64,000 nt of DNA from Gordionus sp. m RMFG-2023 (taxonomy: Eukaryota > Nematomorpha > Gordioida > Chordodea > Parachordodidae). Each line of letters opens with the position of its first letter. Position 1 is the first letter of the stretch. Location of the stretch: assembly GCF_954871325.1 (NCBI RefSeq), contig NC_088777.1, positions 47,655,366-47,719,365 on the forward strand, read 5' to 3'. This document shows positions 24,230 through 36,283 of the stretch, piece after piece. Both the position numbers and the translations under genes were made by a program. Under the pieces are notes generated by a model. The model was given only the letters and a program-made list of their open reading frames with translations. It did no database searches and was not told where the DNA came from.

Positions 24230-25680
24230 GACCCGAGGATGAGATACAGCGAGGAAAAAAAATAGAAAGTAGAAAGGCTCTAGGATAGCTATTTGGCTAG
24301 CTAGACTACCATCATTGAAGCTAATGTAATTGGCTTTAAGGATTGCTATGGCAAGCCTTTGTCGAAGAAAAAATCTCTCTTGAGGTTCTTCTGAGTGATT
24401 GCTGATTTGATATCCTAAATTTTTGAAAAAGCTAAGACAAGTTGGCCGAAGGTAACCAGTGTGGTAAAAATGATCGGAATGAAACGATGGTCATTAGTAA
24501 TTTTTGTGTATTTCGAAGTTTTAAGCTGTTCCTTCTGTACGATGATGTTGAGGGGTTGGTTTGATGGGGCAAGGGGGTTAAAACAAGAATAGTCTCATAC
24601 CAATAATTGACCTCTCCTCCACGGAATTTGAGTGATCCCGTCAGGTCGTTTGCCATCAGATCTAAAAAGACCCTGGGGATCATGGATGGGATTTGAGCTG
24701 ATTTCAAGACATTTTGGGTGATTGAATTACATTGCCTGTGTCTGATGAATCGTCTATCGCAGGAGCGACAATTTAAACCATGTCTTCCATTCGTGTCAAC
24801 GGGCGATTTACAACCTGAACAGATGTGAGGATGGGTGATTGAGTAATTTAGACGAATACCGATGGTGTGGGTAAGTTCGTTGTTGGAAAGTTGAAGTTGA
24901 AGATTGACAGAATGAATGGCTTCGAGAAACTCATACCCAGTACCATTTGAGCAGGGAAGAGAATAGGGTACGGTCAGTTAATTGCATGGGAGATAAGAGA
25001 GTTTCAACGCAGCGAGCAACTACCGGAGCATCCCAGTCCTTATGTCTATGGGTTGTGGGGGGATGAGAATCAACATGATCCGAGTTTCCAAGTATTTATG
25101 GCCTCAATTAAGAAAGGGTCTTCTTTTGTATTATGGGAGTTGGTTATTTTCTTTGACAAGAGACTATTCGATATAAAAGAGGTTATTGCTATGTCATAAG
25201 GAGATCTAATGCCAAGTCCACCGGATTTGGTAGGGAGCGAAGCTTAGGCCCAAGCGGTTTCGTTGAATCTTAGATTTATTATTTGGTTAGGTCTTTTATT
25301 CCTTTTTTATATGTTTTTCGTGGAGAAGGATATTTAAAAATGGGTGTTTAGCAAAGTAAGTAAAAGAGAATTTTAATCATTCTTCTTCATTATTAAAATT
25401 TTGCAGGAGAGAGGATCAGTCACTGAGAGATTTGGCTACTTGTATTCTCGGATACTTTGCTTTGTTTTAATGAGAAAATTTTTGTGAGAAATAAATATTA
25501 GAGACTTGGTCTGAAGGTGGTTCCATGAATGGGTTGGGAAGTGAGTAAGCGATTTGGGAAAGAGGTGTTGGGGACCCCTGTTGGAGATTGGTCCATGAAC
25601 ATAAAAAACACTTTCATTTGTTACATGTATAAGTTTCCGGCAGGTAGGACATATTTTGGGTTGAGGTAGCCATTGTTATT
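24230..25680 (-). pseudogene. LINE (RLE endonuclease type), internally deleted copy
   Basis: Minus strand. An N-terminal finger-like piece CPTCRKLIHVTN...VHGPISN lies near 25,590-25,650. The reverse-transcriptase palm is missing. The copy resumes with LPTKSGGLGIRS (~25,225), HRHKDWDAP (~25,040), LSNNELTHTIGIRLNYS (~24,870) and a zinc-knuckle CSGCK...GRHGLNC with HRQCN (~24,735-24,830). Next is the endonuclease region (24,430-24,720) carrying PDG and WD-type motifs in changing frames. In known R2-like elements a CCHC knuckle followed by a PD-(D/E)xK fold nicks target DNA for target-primed reverse transcription. Frame changes and stops show it is dead. It follows R4 as the 13.4-14.0 kb piece follows R2. 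Confidence 0.8.
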
Positions 25681-25689
25681 TTGTCATTA

Positions 25690-26200
25690 CACTATTGATT
25701 TAAAAAAATTTAAACATTTTTCTTTTGTGTTGAATTATCCGAAAATAAGAAATATGGTGTCGATGATAAGAAAAATGTCTTCGAAAATAAGAATTATGGA
25801 ATATATATGGCCATATTTTTTAAAAAAATGGCCGCGATCCTGCGCAGTAATAAATCACTTGATCTGCGTGCTGAATAATGAAAATGTCTCTATATGTCAG
25901 ATTACCATAAGAAATGCCTTTTGTGTTGAACTATTGAGAAATAATTCAAAAATAATAAATATGGCATCGTGAATAAGAAATATGGCGTCGGAAATATGAC
26001 GTTGAGAATAAGAAATAAGGCGTCAAGTAAAAGAAATAAATACTTTTTTACATTATATATAATATCTATAAAAATTATTTTGGTAATTAAAAATTAAAGA
26101 GAAAAAAGCTTTTAAAATTAAAATTAATTTGCTTTTAATGGTAGTAAAAAGTAAAGAAGTAAAATCTGAATAGAATAAGTTTCTTATAAAATAATAATAT
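25690..26200. repeat. Short imperfect repeats (aataagaaatatgg motif)
   Basis: Between 25,740 and 26,040 a motif like aataagaaatatggcgtcg recurs several times with variation, with spacing that is not constant. The 99-codon open frame here (25,673-25,972) follows from this repetition and shows no known domain. The remainder to 26,200 is A-rich. Confidence 0.5.
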
Positions 26201-26206
26201 AAAAAT

Positions 26207-27556
26207 CAGGGAAGTTAACCTAAACTAGGACCCAGACCCGGAACCCTCGTATTTTGGCTGTACCCTAACCCGGACCTTTTTTAAAAGGGGAGGGTCCAAG
26301 GGTTCAAGGTATCATAAAAAAAAATTTAAAAATACTTTTTTTCGTAGAATCATTTATTTTATCTTCGCGTTTTTCTTTCAATTTTCTTCCTAGATTAATA
26401 CCATAAATTATTTTCTAGTATAGGTAATAATATTTTATTATGTAAATTTATTAATATGCTATGCTATAAGAAATACGTTGATTATTTTGAAAGTGAAATA
26501 TTTTGTAGTGCAAATATTAGTATTTTAATTTAAATGATAATGCACAACACGTTGGTTCTCAATTTGTATGATGTTAGAACGATTATTAAGTTTGAAATAA
26601 TTCTGTAATGATTTTATTAGGAACATTATGAAGTCATTTTGTCGGAAGATGATTTGTGCGTTGTGCCAAATCAAGGAGTAGTGTTTTAGTTCCTTTAAAA
26701 ATAATATTAAGATTACAATCAGAACAATTATGTTTATCTGATTTTTAGGGCATATGGATTAGAAGCCGATTAGATTTAGAAAAATTTATAGTCCTATTTT
26801 ATACCAAATATTAGAAAACATGAAAATTCAAGAGCAACAATATTTGCAAAATAAATAGTATTGTATACGCTTCTCTAAATATAGTCCCTCGATATCAAGT
26901 TGCATTGAGTATTGAGAAAAAACAAATGGCTAAAACCATCTTAAGGATTTATGGCATAAGCAAAACTCCTACTATTTTCAATATATTGGTGGTATGACAA
27001 TACCTACTGTTGTAGCAATAATAATGATAATTATAGCAACATTGATGATCTTGAAATTTTACTTTTAGATAAAGAAAAAAAATCAAATTATCATTAGATA
27101 GAAAGGAGGATCATAAAATGCCTATTTCATCTTTAATAGAAAAGTTCTCAGAAGTTAAGAGAATAAATAAGGATACAAATATTTTAAAATTCTTCAATAT
27201 ATCCAGAATTATATATCTTATCTAGAATCGTCATAGGATACCCGCGACACAAGTACAATGATTTTCGTATTAAAAAGATAACTCCCTATTTTAGGAGCAG
27301 AACATTGGATTTTCATTTTTGAAATATATATTGTCTAATTTACGTGGAAATCTCAAGGATGATATTTTTGAAGATATTATGATTGTGCGATTGAATTAAA
27401 ATATTGTGTATGTATTGAAGTGTAATAATAAATGAATGAAAAAGAAATCTTATTTTGAGTCATTTTTCTTATGTTCCCTGAACCCGGACCCTTTTTAAAT
27501 TTTATTCCTGTACCCCAACCCGGACCCTTTTTTTTGTGGAAGGGCTCACATCCCTG
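26207..27556 (+). mobile_element. Decayed hAT element with exact 8-bp target duplication
   Basis: Ends CAGGGAAGTTAACC and, inverted, ...CACATCCCTG. The flanking 8 bp ATAAAAAT is identical at 26,199-26,206 and 27,557-27,564. Subterminal copies of acccggacccttttt occur near both ends. The interior 26,880-27,400 has faint hAT transposase similarity (LSRIVIGYPATQ, like the LARKxLxIPAT step before the dimerisation motif) with many stops. Length 1,350 bp; not autonomous. Confidence 0.85.
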
Positions 27557-27609
27557 ATAAAAATAAATAATGAATGCGCGATATAAAATTTCAACTTATT
27601 ACTATTCAA

Positions 27610-28020
27610 TAAAATATATGAACCACAGGGTCTTTTTAGATCTGACGGTAAACGTCCTGACGGGATCTCTCAAATCCCATGGAGGAGAGGCCAACTTTTG
27701 GTATGGGACTATTCCTGTATTGACCCCTTGGCCCCATCCAACCACGCCATCAACATCCTTGACCAGAAGGAACAACTTAAAACTTCTAAATACACAAAAA
27801 TAATGAACGATCATTGCTTCATCCCAATCATATCAACCACTCTTGGCACCTTCGGCAAACTCGCCTTAACATTTTTCAAAAACTTAGGATCACAAATCAG
27901 CAAACTCTCAGAAGAACCTCGAGAGGGTTTTTTTCTTCATCAACGATTATCCATAGCGATTCTCAAAGCTAATTATATCAGTTTCAATGGTAGTCTTCTA
28001 GCCAAAGAGCTATCCTAGAC
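27610..28020 (+). pseudogene. LINE 3' end: restriction-like endonuclease C terminus
   Basis: A continuous frame reads GLFRSDGKRPDGISQIPW (~27,629), LLVWDYSCIDPLAPSN (~27,690) and FIPIISTTLGTFGKLAL (~27,820), ending in LLAKELS and a stop at 28,018. It is the best preserved copy of the endonuclease end of this LINE family and serves to read the damaged copies at 13.4 and 24.2 kb. The Pro-Asp and Trp-Asp positions fit the PD-(D/E)xK endonuclease of R2-like LINEs. The copy is 5'-truncated, as is usual for target-primed insertion, starting next to the end of the hAT at 27,556. Confidence 0.85.
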
Positions 28021-29239
28021 AACACTTACGTCCCTTTTTCATTTTTGTTTCCCTGCGTCACACCATCTCCGTTCTTTTTTTTAATAGTATTATTATATAT
28101 TTTTCAAACATTTTTAAATATATTAAAACATAAAATATTATATTTTCGTTTTTTTAAATACTTTATATTATTTATTATTTGAAAATCAATATTTTAATTT
28201 ATAAATATTCCTATTATATAACAATAATATTGAGATGATTAAATTTTCTCTTTAGATATTCTTCCATAAATTTTGGATAAAAAAGGCATTGAATATTAAC
28301 TTTCGATTTGCAGATTCCGGAATATTGAAATTTATAATTGTGAATACTCAATAAAAATTTGATTAGATGTTTATGCCTCTTCGCTTTTCTTAAGAACTAT
28401 CTTTGAGTCTTTACTCTTTAAGACTATTAGTATTGATTGGTTTAATTAACGGTAATATATATTGATTTTATTAATTTATACGCCTTCGGGTATCGTAAAA
28501 TTAAAATATATAGTGTATAACTAAATTCATATAATTTTGTTCAATTAATTTAGTCAAATATTTAAGATCATAACAATTTCTGCTTCCTATTAAAATAAAA
28601 TGTGCCTTGTAAATAAAATAACATTTGATTCTATTTAAGTCTTAACATAAATACAAATCAATTTAAATATCGGATCGGGTTTGTGTGAATATTGGATTAT
28701 TGAAAAATTGGTCGATAAACTCGGATAAACAATAACGCGTAAAACATATCTTTATTCTCCTTCCCCTCAATAGAAAAATTTACATTTTACATAAGTCCCC
28801 CAAATAATTTATCGAATTTTATAAATCAAACGAATACTTTACATAGTAAATAAATAAATGACATAAAAAAATTATGATTATAATTACAAAAATGACAAGT
28901 CGATACAATTATAAAAAAATATATATAAAGGAATCCCTAATAATGTTTATAAAAAAAATATATAAATTAATTAATTTGATACGAGCAAGTTACAATTTTT
29001 ATACATTTATTTTTTTATATATATAAAACCTAAGAAATTATATAAATTAATATATATATGAGAGATAAAAATATTATGGTACATATCACAAATAATTAAA
29101 CTATATATATATATATATGAATGTAAATGGTATTAGATCTTAGGGGATTTAGTTAACGAGTATGTTCAAATTCGCATTTTATTGTGCAAAAACCATATGG
29201 ATATCGTTTTAATAGTTGACTCGGCTGACAATTATTAGA
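28021..29239. other. Intergenic spacer 3' of DNAJB11
   Basis: AT-rich, with an (AT)n run at 29,103-29,120. No gene or repeat recognised. On the minus strand an AATAAA (29,178-29,183) lies about 57 nt past the DNAJB11 stop and is the likely poly(A) signal of that gene. Confidence 0.6.
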
Positions 29240-32200
29240 TTAATTAGCTTGTAAACCGTTATAAGTAATGGGAGCTTGATGCCATGATCCAAATAGCTTG
29301 TCGATAGCTAACAACGTAAATGTAATATATTAAATAAAGTATTTTAAAAAAATATATAATTATATGAGACGCGCGAAAAATTTTATTTAAAAATATTCAA
29401 TCCCTATGTTTTAGGAATATTTTTAGTAAATAATACAAAGTAGTTTTTGAGTAGCAATTAAGTAGTGTGGTGTCAACACAAAATCCTTATATGGACATAG
29501 ACTGTGTTAAGAAATGTTTAAAGTTCACACAATTTATTTTTAAAAATAGAACATGATCCACATGTTATGCGAAATTTCTCATTACAACGTTAAAATATAT
29601 CATTTCATATCAAGATGTGTTTTTAGAATTAGTAGTTACTAGGGCTGTGTACCAATTTTTGGCGTTTTCAAGATACTTAATAAATTAATGACAGGAACTA
29701 AGAATTTTATTAGTTGTAAATAGTGTTGTTAAACGGCTCGTTTTGAATCGATATTTAAAAACGGCTAACTCAATATTTCATCCATAAAAATATTATGCAT
29801 GCCTGAAGATTTTGTTCATAGAAGGAACAAAGGTCTAGAAATATATTACCGGAGGAATAGCCAATATTTTTCTAGCTAAAATATTGAGTAAGCCGTTCTT
29901 AAAAATCGGCTCAACCGTTTAACAACATTAGTTGTAAATATAAAAGAGTTATTAACACTATTTTTTGTTATATTATCTGAAGAAAAGGATTTCAAAATAT
30001 CTAAACGATATTCAGCAAGTGTTGTTGAGCGGTATGATTAATCAATTTTTAAAAAACGGTTAATTAAGACTTTGGCCAAAAGTATATTACTCAAGCTTAT
30101 TGATTGCAAAATTTCGAGCGTTAGGTAAATAAAATTTTGGTTAAAATCTTGATTTTGACTCTTTTAAAAATCGGGTATGGAGATTTCAATAACACTACAT
30201 TCACCTATAAACATTTTAAATATCTAATATGAAATTATTAACTTTTGGAGGATGAAAAAAACAAAATACATTTAATCATTCGTGAAAGGTTAATTTATTA
30301 TTTTTTTAAATAGAAAATATTTATGGATCGCATAGCCCTAGTAGTGGCACTACCAGATTATCACTGAGCATCGGCAAAAATAGGCATGGAAAACAATGTT
30401 TATATGGAACTAATCTCAAACAAATACAAGTGAATGTTATTTATTGTGGTGAATTACCTGTTTTTTCGGATTCGTCATTAAATATGTGATTTTTGGGAGG
30501 GAATACAACATCGAAGGTTATGTGTAATACGCCGAATTTGTTGTTGTTATCGTAATTGGGCATCCCCTCCCTGGGTATCTTCATTTTGTCGCCTGGTTTG
30601 GTAACGGTATCACGTTTGACTTTTACCTATATATATTAGATTTAAAAGTTTCGTAAATAACTAGACCCATGACAAATTAAGCGAAATGAACAAAATTTGT
30701 TAAGTATCATATAGGAAACAGCTACGAAATTCAAGCTTAATTTTCCGGCTAGACATAATGTTTTAGAGCGAAAACCCAGTTTACAGCAAGTAAAATTAGC
30801 CATTTAATTTTGTGATAGTCATTGGAAGAATAGTCAAAACAATGAATTAATCAATTTTCTGTAAAAAATTTCAAAAATTGCCTATATTTTTTAATTTTCA
30901 TATTGGTCGATTAACAACAAAAAAATGAGGGTCCAGGTGAGAAAAAAGAGTCCGGGTTATAAGGGTTTGGGATGGCATAAAAATATTGACTCAATATTAA
31001 TAAAATAATATATATCTTTTAATATTCTACTCGATGTAGACATAATTTACTAGCAGGAAATTGTAAAAATCAATTTACAATTCATTTATATTTTTTATAT
31101 TATTAAACACATAGGTGTTTTTAACAAAACAAAATCAAACATGCCAAAACTATTAACAAAATTTACATTGACATAATTGCATTAAATTATTAAAAACGGA
31201 ATATAAGGGAAATATTGGATTTTATTTTCCTATCTTTAAAACCAACCCTCAACTTTTGAAAAGGAATCGGGATCTGGTGCATCACACGAGGATTCGGATT
31301 CAGGGTCAGTGGTTCATATCCGTGGAAAAAAATCAATTTTATCTGATGTATAATCTCAGAGACCTAAAAATTTATTTTTAAAAAAAGCCCTGGCATTAAC
31401 CGTAAAAATTAAAATATATTTTTAAAAACTCCAAATTGCGCTGGAAAAAATATAAAACCAGAACTAGGCTGAAAATTTTCTTTTTTTTAAAAAAAATGCC
31501 GGACTATATCGGTACCTCTGCAGATCTCTAATAGATCTTTTAATTTTCTTTTGTAATTCACGTGATCTTTTTCAAGAGGATGATATAATTAATTTTACCT
31601 TATGACCATCTAAATGTTCGATATCCATAGAAAACCCCAAGAGCGCGTTAACTAATGAGATCGTAATATTGCAGAATAGATCGTCTCCCCTTCTTTCGAA
31701 AAATTTGTGCCTGTTAAATATAAATGAATTATTCACAATTTTTTTTAAAAATGTTTCTGCAGTTTTTAGTAAATCTTTAATTGAATGATAAATGCTAAGA
31801 AAAATTGGTTATTTTCAAAAAAAAGAGAGCTAGAATGCTGAAATTCTAACATTGCCTTAGTTACATGTACATTAGTTTACCCAAATTCTAAGAGGTTCTT
31901 TATCAACTTAATGAAATATATGATTATCTATAAAAGGTTTATACGAACTTGGTTTCTCTTATCTTGAAAATCAAATCTCCAGGTTCTCCTTCAATGTGCG
32001 GCTCACCTATGTGTGCATGAATACATAAATATTAAAAATAAACTAAAACACATTTCTGATAAAAGATTTTATCTTTTATTGCTGTTTTGTTTGTTCATTT
32101 AAAAAAAATAATACAAAAAATTGAATAACCTTCTCCAAAAAATGTATATTCATATCTGTCAGCGACACCTTTTTCGATCTCGACTTCTAAGAGTTTTTCT

Positions 32201-34210
32201 TCATTCACGATCCTTAACATTCACAATATACAGATAAAAAAAATTAAACTGTAAAATATCGATTAAATTATTATATTCCTAGAAAATACTATAACCTAGA
32301 GGTCTGCAATGCCCAGTTTTAATTTGGGCCTGACTGGACAAAAATTTTATTGGGTTGGATTAAATGGATTCTGATATTTGATAGAGGTGATACTACAATA
32401 AAGTATTAACCAATCCCCAATTACGTATTTTGGCGCTATACTACATATTTTTTGGGTTAGGCTTTGACTTAAAAAAATGGTAAAAAAATAGGATATGGTC
32501 CAGGTACAAATTTGGCAATGCAAAAGCCAAACTCCAACTGGGCCAGAAAAATTTGCCATTAACAGACTTCTACTACAACATACTTCCTGATGGTTTTCGT
32601 ATTTGTATGTATTTTCAAAATTTCAAAAATTTACTCATTAAAATTCTTATTTATAAGATATATTTTAAATATAAAAAGATAATAAAATTGAAATTTTATT
32701 CTTAATTTTTTAGTAAAATTTATGCCTACTGATCCAAAAAGAAATGATCATTTTAAAAAAGATAAAACACTTTAATATTATATAATTTAAAAAAAATATA
32801 TATATTAATATTATGAGAGGTCTATTATAATGCAGGGTCCCACAGTGTCAAAGTTTTAGAAGACCTCGCAATTTACTTTGATGATTTCATTATGAACTTA
32901 TCTTTATTTTTTTTATCATTTCTATCCAACCCTACCCCTCCCCATTTTTTGCATGCCAATCAGCATTATACTTTATACACTTCTCCTTTTCTTAGCCTCT
33001 TGGGGCCAATTTGCCCTCTAAACATTTCTCCACCAGGTTCGGAAATTATTCAGAAGGCCAATCTGGAATGGTTTGCACAATAACTATACCATTTTAGGAT
33101 AGTTTATTTTAAAAATTATTACCTTGGTCCCCAAAAATTTCTGAACTGGTGTCCTCTAATTGATTATTATCTCAAATTATATTTAGATTGGATGCAAACG
33201 ATAAAACTTTGTATCAACCAACAAATCAGGGTAAGATCTTAGAAAGCAAATTATAGAAAAGATCAAGTATTTAAAAAAATATTTCAAAAATGTCATGCAT
33301 GCCAGCATGTTCAAAAATCATGTGATATCTTACCATCAATGACAATATATTATATAGTACAGAAATCTTACTTGACATTAGGACAGTCATCACAAATTTC
33401 AACCTGATTCATTTGAAATCTACCAGGTCCTAATTGCTTTGTTACCATTTCTGCCCTACAATTACATTTTCTTGTTCCAGAAGTTGGTTTATAAACTGGT
33501 TTGAATCTTACAACCTATTTTAAAATAAAAAATCTATACAATAAATAAAATTGTAAAATTAAGATTTAGACTATCAAAGAAATTTTTAGTTTACTTCAAC
33601 AAAAAGTTCATTGTATATCTCTTCCAGAGTGGCATATAAATCAATAACAACATTTGCCCCTTTAAATTCTCTTTGAGTTGTTCCTTCTTCTTGATGAAAG
33701 AACCCTCCAAAAAACCTTACATATATTTTTAACAATTTTAAGGAAATTTTTTTTACGATGAAAATATATCATTTGCATGAAACATATCTTGACCTCCTGA
33801 TTTCAATGGATCCCCTCCTTTGTCATATATTGCACGTTTGCCCTTATCTGAAAGAACCTTTTAAATGTATTTATAATATATATATACATACAAAGCTCAT
33901 TAGTATATTATTATAAGAAATATATATCATAATTTCAAAACTTCATATGCTGTTGTCAGCTTTTTAAATTTTTCAGATGCATCTGGATCATTTTTATTTT
34001 TGTCTGGGTGTAATGTTTTTGCTAAATTCCTATAAGCTTTTTTAATTTTATTAATATTTGCATCTTTTGGTACATTTAAAGTTGCATAATAGTTACTACA
34101 ATGTTAAATATTTATAAGTCTCATTAAAATTCATACTCTCTATCACAAATTAGGATACCAAATTGTAGAATTATAACTCCGGATATCAGAAAAAAGTTGC
34201 TTATTAACAT
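29240..34210 (-). CDS. DNAJB11: DNAJB11 / ERdj3-type ER-lumenal Hsp40 co-chaperone, ten exons
   Basis: Exons: 34,210-34,137; 34,095-33,942; 33,857-33,757; 33,715-33,595; 33,514-33,372; 32,212-32,130; 32,006-31,949; 31,710-31,599; 30,626-30,458; 29,307-29,240. All junctions are gt..ag and in phase, giving 360 aa (human protein: 358). Residues 1-22 form a signal peptide ending [11 protein letters not shown]. The J domain follows with LHPDK (HPD 54-56), which stimulates the BiP ATPase. After a Gly/Phe linker (SFFGGFF) come the substrate-binding domains with paired cysteines CNC (167-169) and CDDC (191-194), [17 protein letters not shown] and DNNN, and the C terminus TYNGLQAN matching the animal YNGLQGY end. 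No ER-retention signal, as in the family. Introns 34,096-34,136 and 33,716-33,756 are only 41 nt. Several larger introns carry hAT-type MITEs. Appears intact. Confidence 0.95.
29721..29930 (+). mobile_element. hAT MITE, 210 bp, in DNAJB11 intron 9
   Basis: Ends TAGTGTTGTTAAACGGCTC and inverted ...ACCGTTTAACAACATTA. The target duplication GTTGTAAA is exact (29,713-29,720 and 29,931-29,938). The two halves are largely inverted copies (aatattgag(t)taagccgtt). The ends match those of the 3-kb hAT at 47,006-50,077, which is a candidate relative of its mobilising element. Confidence 0.92.
30017..30217 (+). mobile_element. Older hAT MITE in DNAJB11 intron 9
   Basis: Ends aagtgttgttgagcgg and inverted ...atttcaataacacta, with flanking 8-mers TATTCAGC and CATTCACC that match at six positions. 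Same general terminal pattern as the 29,721 element but more diverged, so probably an older insertion of a related family. Confidence 0.55.
30925..31325. repeat. Relic related to the 26.2-kb hAT ends, DNAJB11 intron 8
   Basis: Left side tgagggtccaggtgagaa with gagtccgggttat and right side ggattcggattcagggtc recall the acccggaccc subterminal repeats of the element at 26,207-27,556. Ends and target duplication are not clear. The left portion overlaps intron sequence only. Confidence 0.4.
31357..31530 (+). mobile_element. hAT-type MITE, 174 bp, DNAJB11 intron 8
   Basis: Left end cagagacctaaaaattt and right end ggtacctctgcagatctcta match the two ends of the MITE at 41,620-42,110 (cagagacctgcagaggtacc and inverted). 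Flanking 8-mers are imperfect (TATAATCT/ATAGATCT). Confidence 0.65.
32297..32572 (+). mobile_element. hAT-type MITE, 276 bp, DNAJB11 intron 5
   Basis: Ends tagaggtctgcaatgcc and inverted ...ggcaaatttt-like side closing with aacagacttcta; flanks CTATAACC and CTACAACA match at six of eight positions, consistent with an aged 8-bp duplication. The 70-codon minus frame here is not a gene. Confidence 0.6.
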
Positions 34211-34425
34211 ATCCCTTGTTGTAAATGCAGTTAGTAGCAACTTACACGTGTGGAACACAATGGATGCCTGTTATTTTCCTAAGATTTCGAATAGAATTAA
34301 AATTTAAAAAATCGATGAAAGTTAGAAACTTTCAAATTCATGGTCACCATCCAGGTTCAGGGCTACCAATTATATCACCTACAGATCCTCCTCCATTCAG
34401 TACCTCTACTGACTCACCTCCATGC

Positions 34426-35860
34426 AGAGCCGTAGCCAGGAGTTTTCGGATAGGGGGCTACCTGCTTATTTGAGGGGGCCACTATTTTTTTAAAATAAAA
34501 CATAATTAAACATTCATAGAAATTTTTTGCTATTTATATTAAAAATTTATTAATGTAATATGAATACAAAATAATACTATAATAATGAATATATAAAATA
34601 ATACTCGATTTAAAGAATAAATGTGTGTTATTTTTTTCATAAGCCATCAATATTAAATTTTGTTTACGTTCATCTTCCCTCTCTAGTGCTTGAAAAAACT
34701 CTCTTTATTGTAGAGGAGGCCACACAAGAAGCCGTTGGTACCCTAATGATGATGGCTGCTGAGTAGCATTTATACAATGCTTTGAATGCATGATGATATT
34801 ATCTTTTACATATAGGATATTTTCAAAATTATTTGTTTCTTTAACTTCTGGTAATAATCATTTAGCTATTTTTATTTCATGATTTAACTTTTACATATTT
34901 AAGTTTAATAATGATTCTAATAGGGCCATTTTATCCGATATAAAATAATCAGGGTCAGAGGGGGACAATGTATTAAAACATGATAGAAGATTATAAACAT
35001 CTTGTGTAAATCTATCTAAAAATGATCAACACAAAGTAATCAATAATTTCATAATAATTCCTTTTTAAAGAATTCCAAATGGAGTCTTTTTTACAATCAA
35101 ATTGTAATTTGGTCTCGACTAAAAATCTTGAAAATTTATAGGCGTTTTACGTACCCTTGATGATTTGTGGAGAGTGAAATTAAATTTTGCTAAAAGTTTC
35201 TCAGCCTTAATTCTAATCAACAAAAGAATTATCGCTTCTTTTATTATTTATATAATGATAGTGGATTCAATACAATTTTTAGCATGAACTAGATTAGTAC
35301 CTACTGACCGTAGATACTTATTTAGTGGATTGTTATTATATTTCATAAATAATGGCTAATATAAAATAATTTATATTAACGCAATGAGAAAAAGGACCAA
35401 CTTCGACTGAATCATTAGTGGTAACTCTGAATTAAGTTTTCTATTTGAAAAGTATAATAATACTTCATCAATAGCCTCAAAGTTCTTATAAATGATGCGA
35501 TATGATTTAAATGACTAGTCTACCTCTGGAATAAAAGTCTCTTCAGATATGACTTGTATATTTACAGGATACTTTACAATGCATTAAATAAATTTAAAAA
35601 ATTAGAAATGATAATAATATCATACCAATTTTGAACCACAATATGCAACTTGTGATTGTAGCATATAAAAGGAACTTATTTATTTATTTTTTTTAAGGAT
35701 TTGCACTCCTCCATTTTAATCAGACATGACGTTTGCACCATCATATATCTGGCTTATTATATTCATTGAATTAATATTTAACTCGTTAAGATGCTTTAAA
35801 ATGCAATCAGTAATGCTTACAGTAGTAAGACACTGAAAATTAAGGAAGATAATAGACTTA
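34426..35860 (-). pseudogene. ZMYM1/DUF4371-type hAT transposase relic
   Basis: On the minus strand the motif SQIYDGANVMSD (~35,727-35,762) matches the GxGYDGAxxMSG catalytic-region motif of ZMYM1-like hAT transposases, preceded by LKHLNELNINSMNIISQ. Further pieces follow, for example SCFNTLSPSDPDYF (~34,960). Many stops intervene. The right (3') end next to 34,426 reads cagagccgtagccagg followed by a gggggc stretch, a terminus common in this hAT group. A second piece with the same style of end occurs at 53,250-53,385. Confidence 0.75.
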
Positions 35861-36283
35861 CGTCAAATGGCGTATTAGCACGAATATAAGCTATATTTTT
35901 TCTTATTTATACGCATTTTCCGAATCGATAAAAAGTTATGAAGTTAAATAAACGAACGAAGTTAAATAAACGAAGTTAATTCGCCAATATTTTTTGATGA
36001 TGTTCGCAATAGTTCTTAGTTCTTACCAAAGGTATATTGTTGATATAGAAAAATTTACAAACCTTTTTAATTAGATAATAAAAAAATCTTCTTTACACCT
36101 TTTGAAGGATCTTCAAGTGACCTAGTAGAGGTAGACTTTGTAAAGTTAAAAAATTGTAATTATTTACAGTTAATTGTAATTCTTAAAAATCATGATTAAT
36201 TTACTTTTTTTAAAATATTTAAAGCCATAAGATGACACATTCAAAATCATTCAACATTCATTTAAACATTTTTATAATCCAAC

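Noticed and set aside
25673-25972. 99-codon plus-strand frame
   Set aside because: Produced by short repeats and the reverse side of a LINE piece; composition is not protein-like.
34225-34473. 82-codon plus-strand frame
   Set aside because: Lies opposite the DNAJB11 5' region and a hAT terminus; no domain and no splice support.
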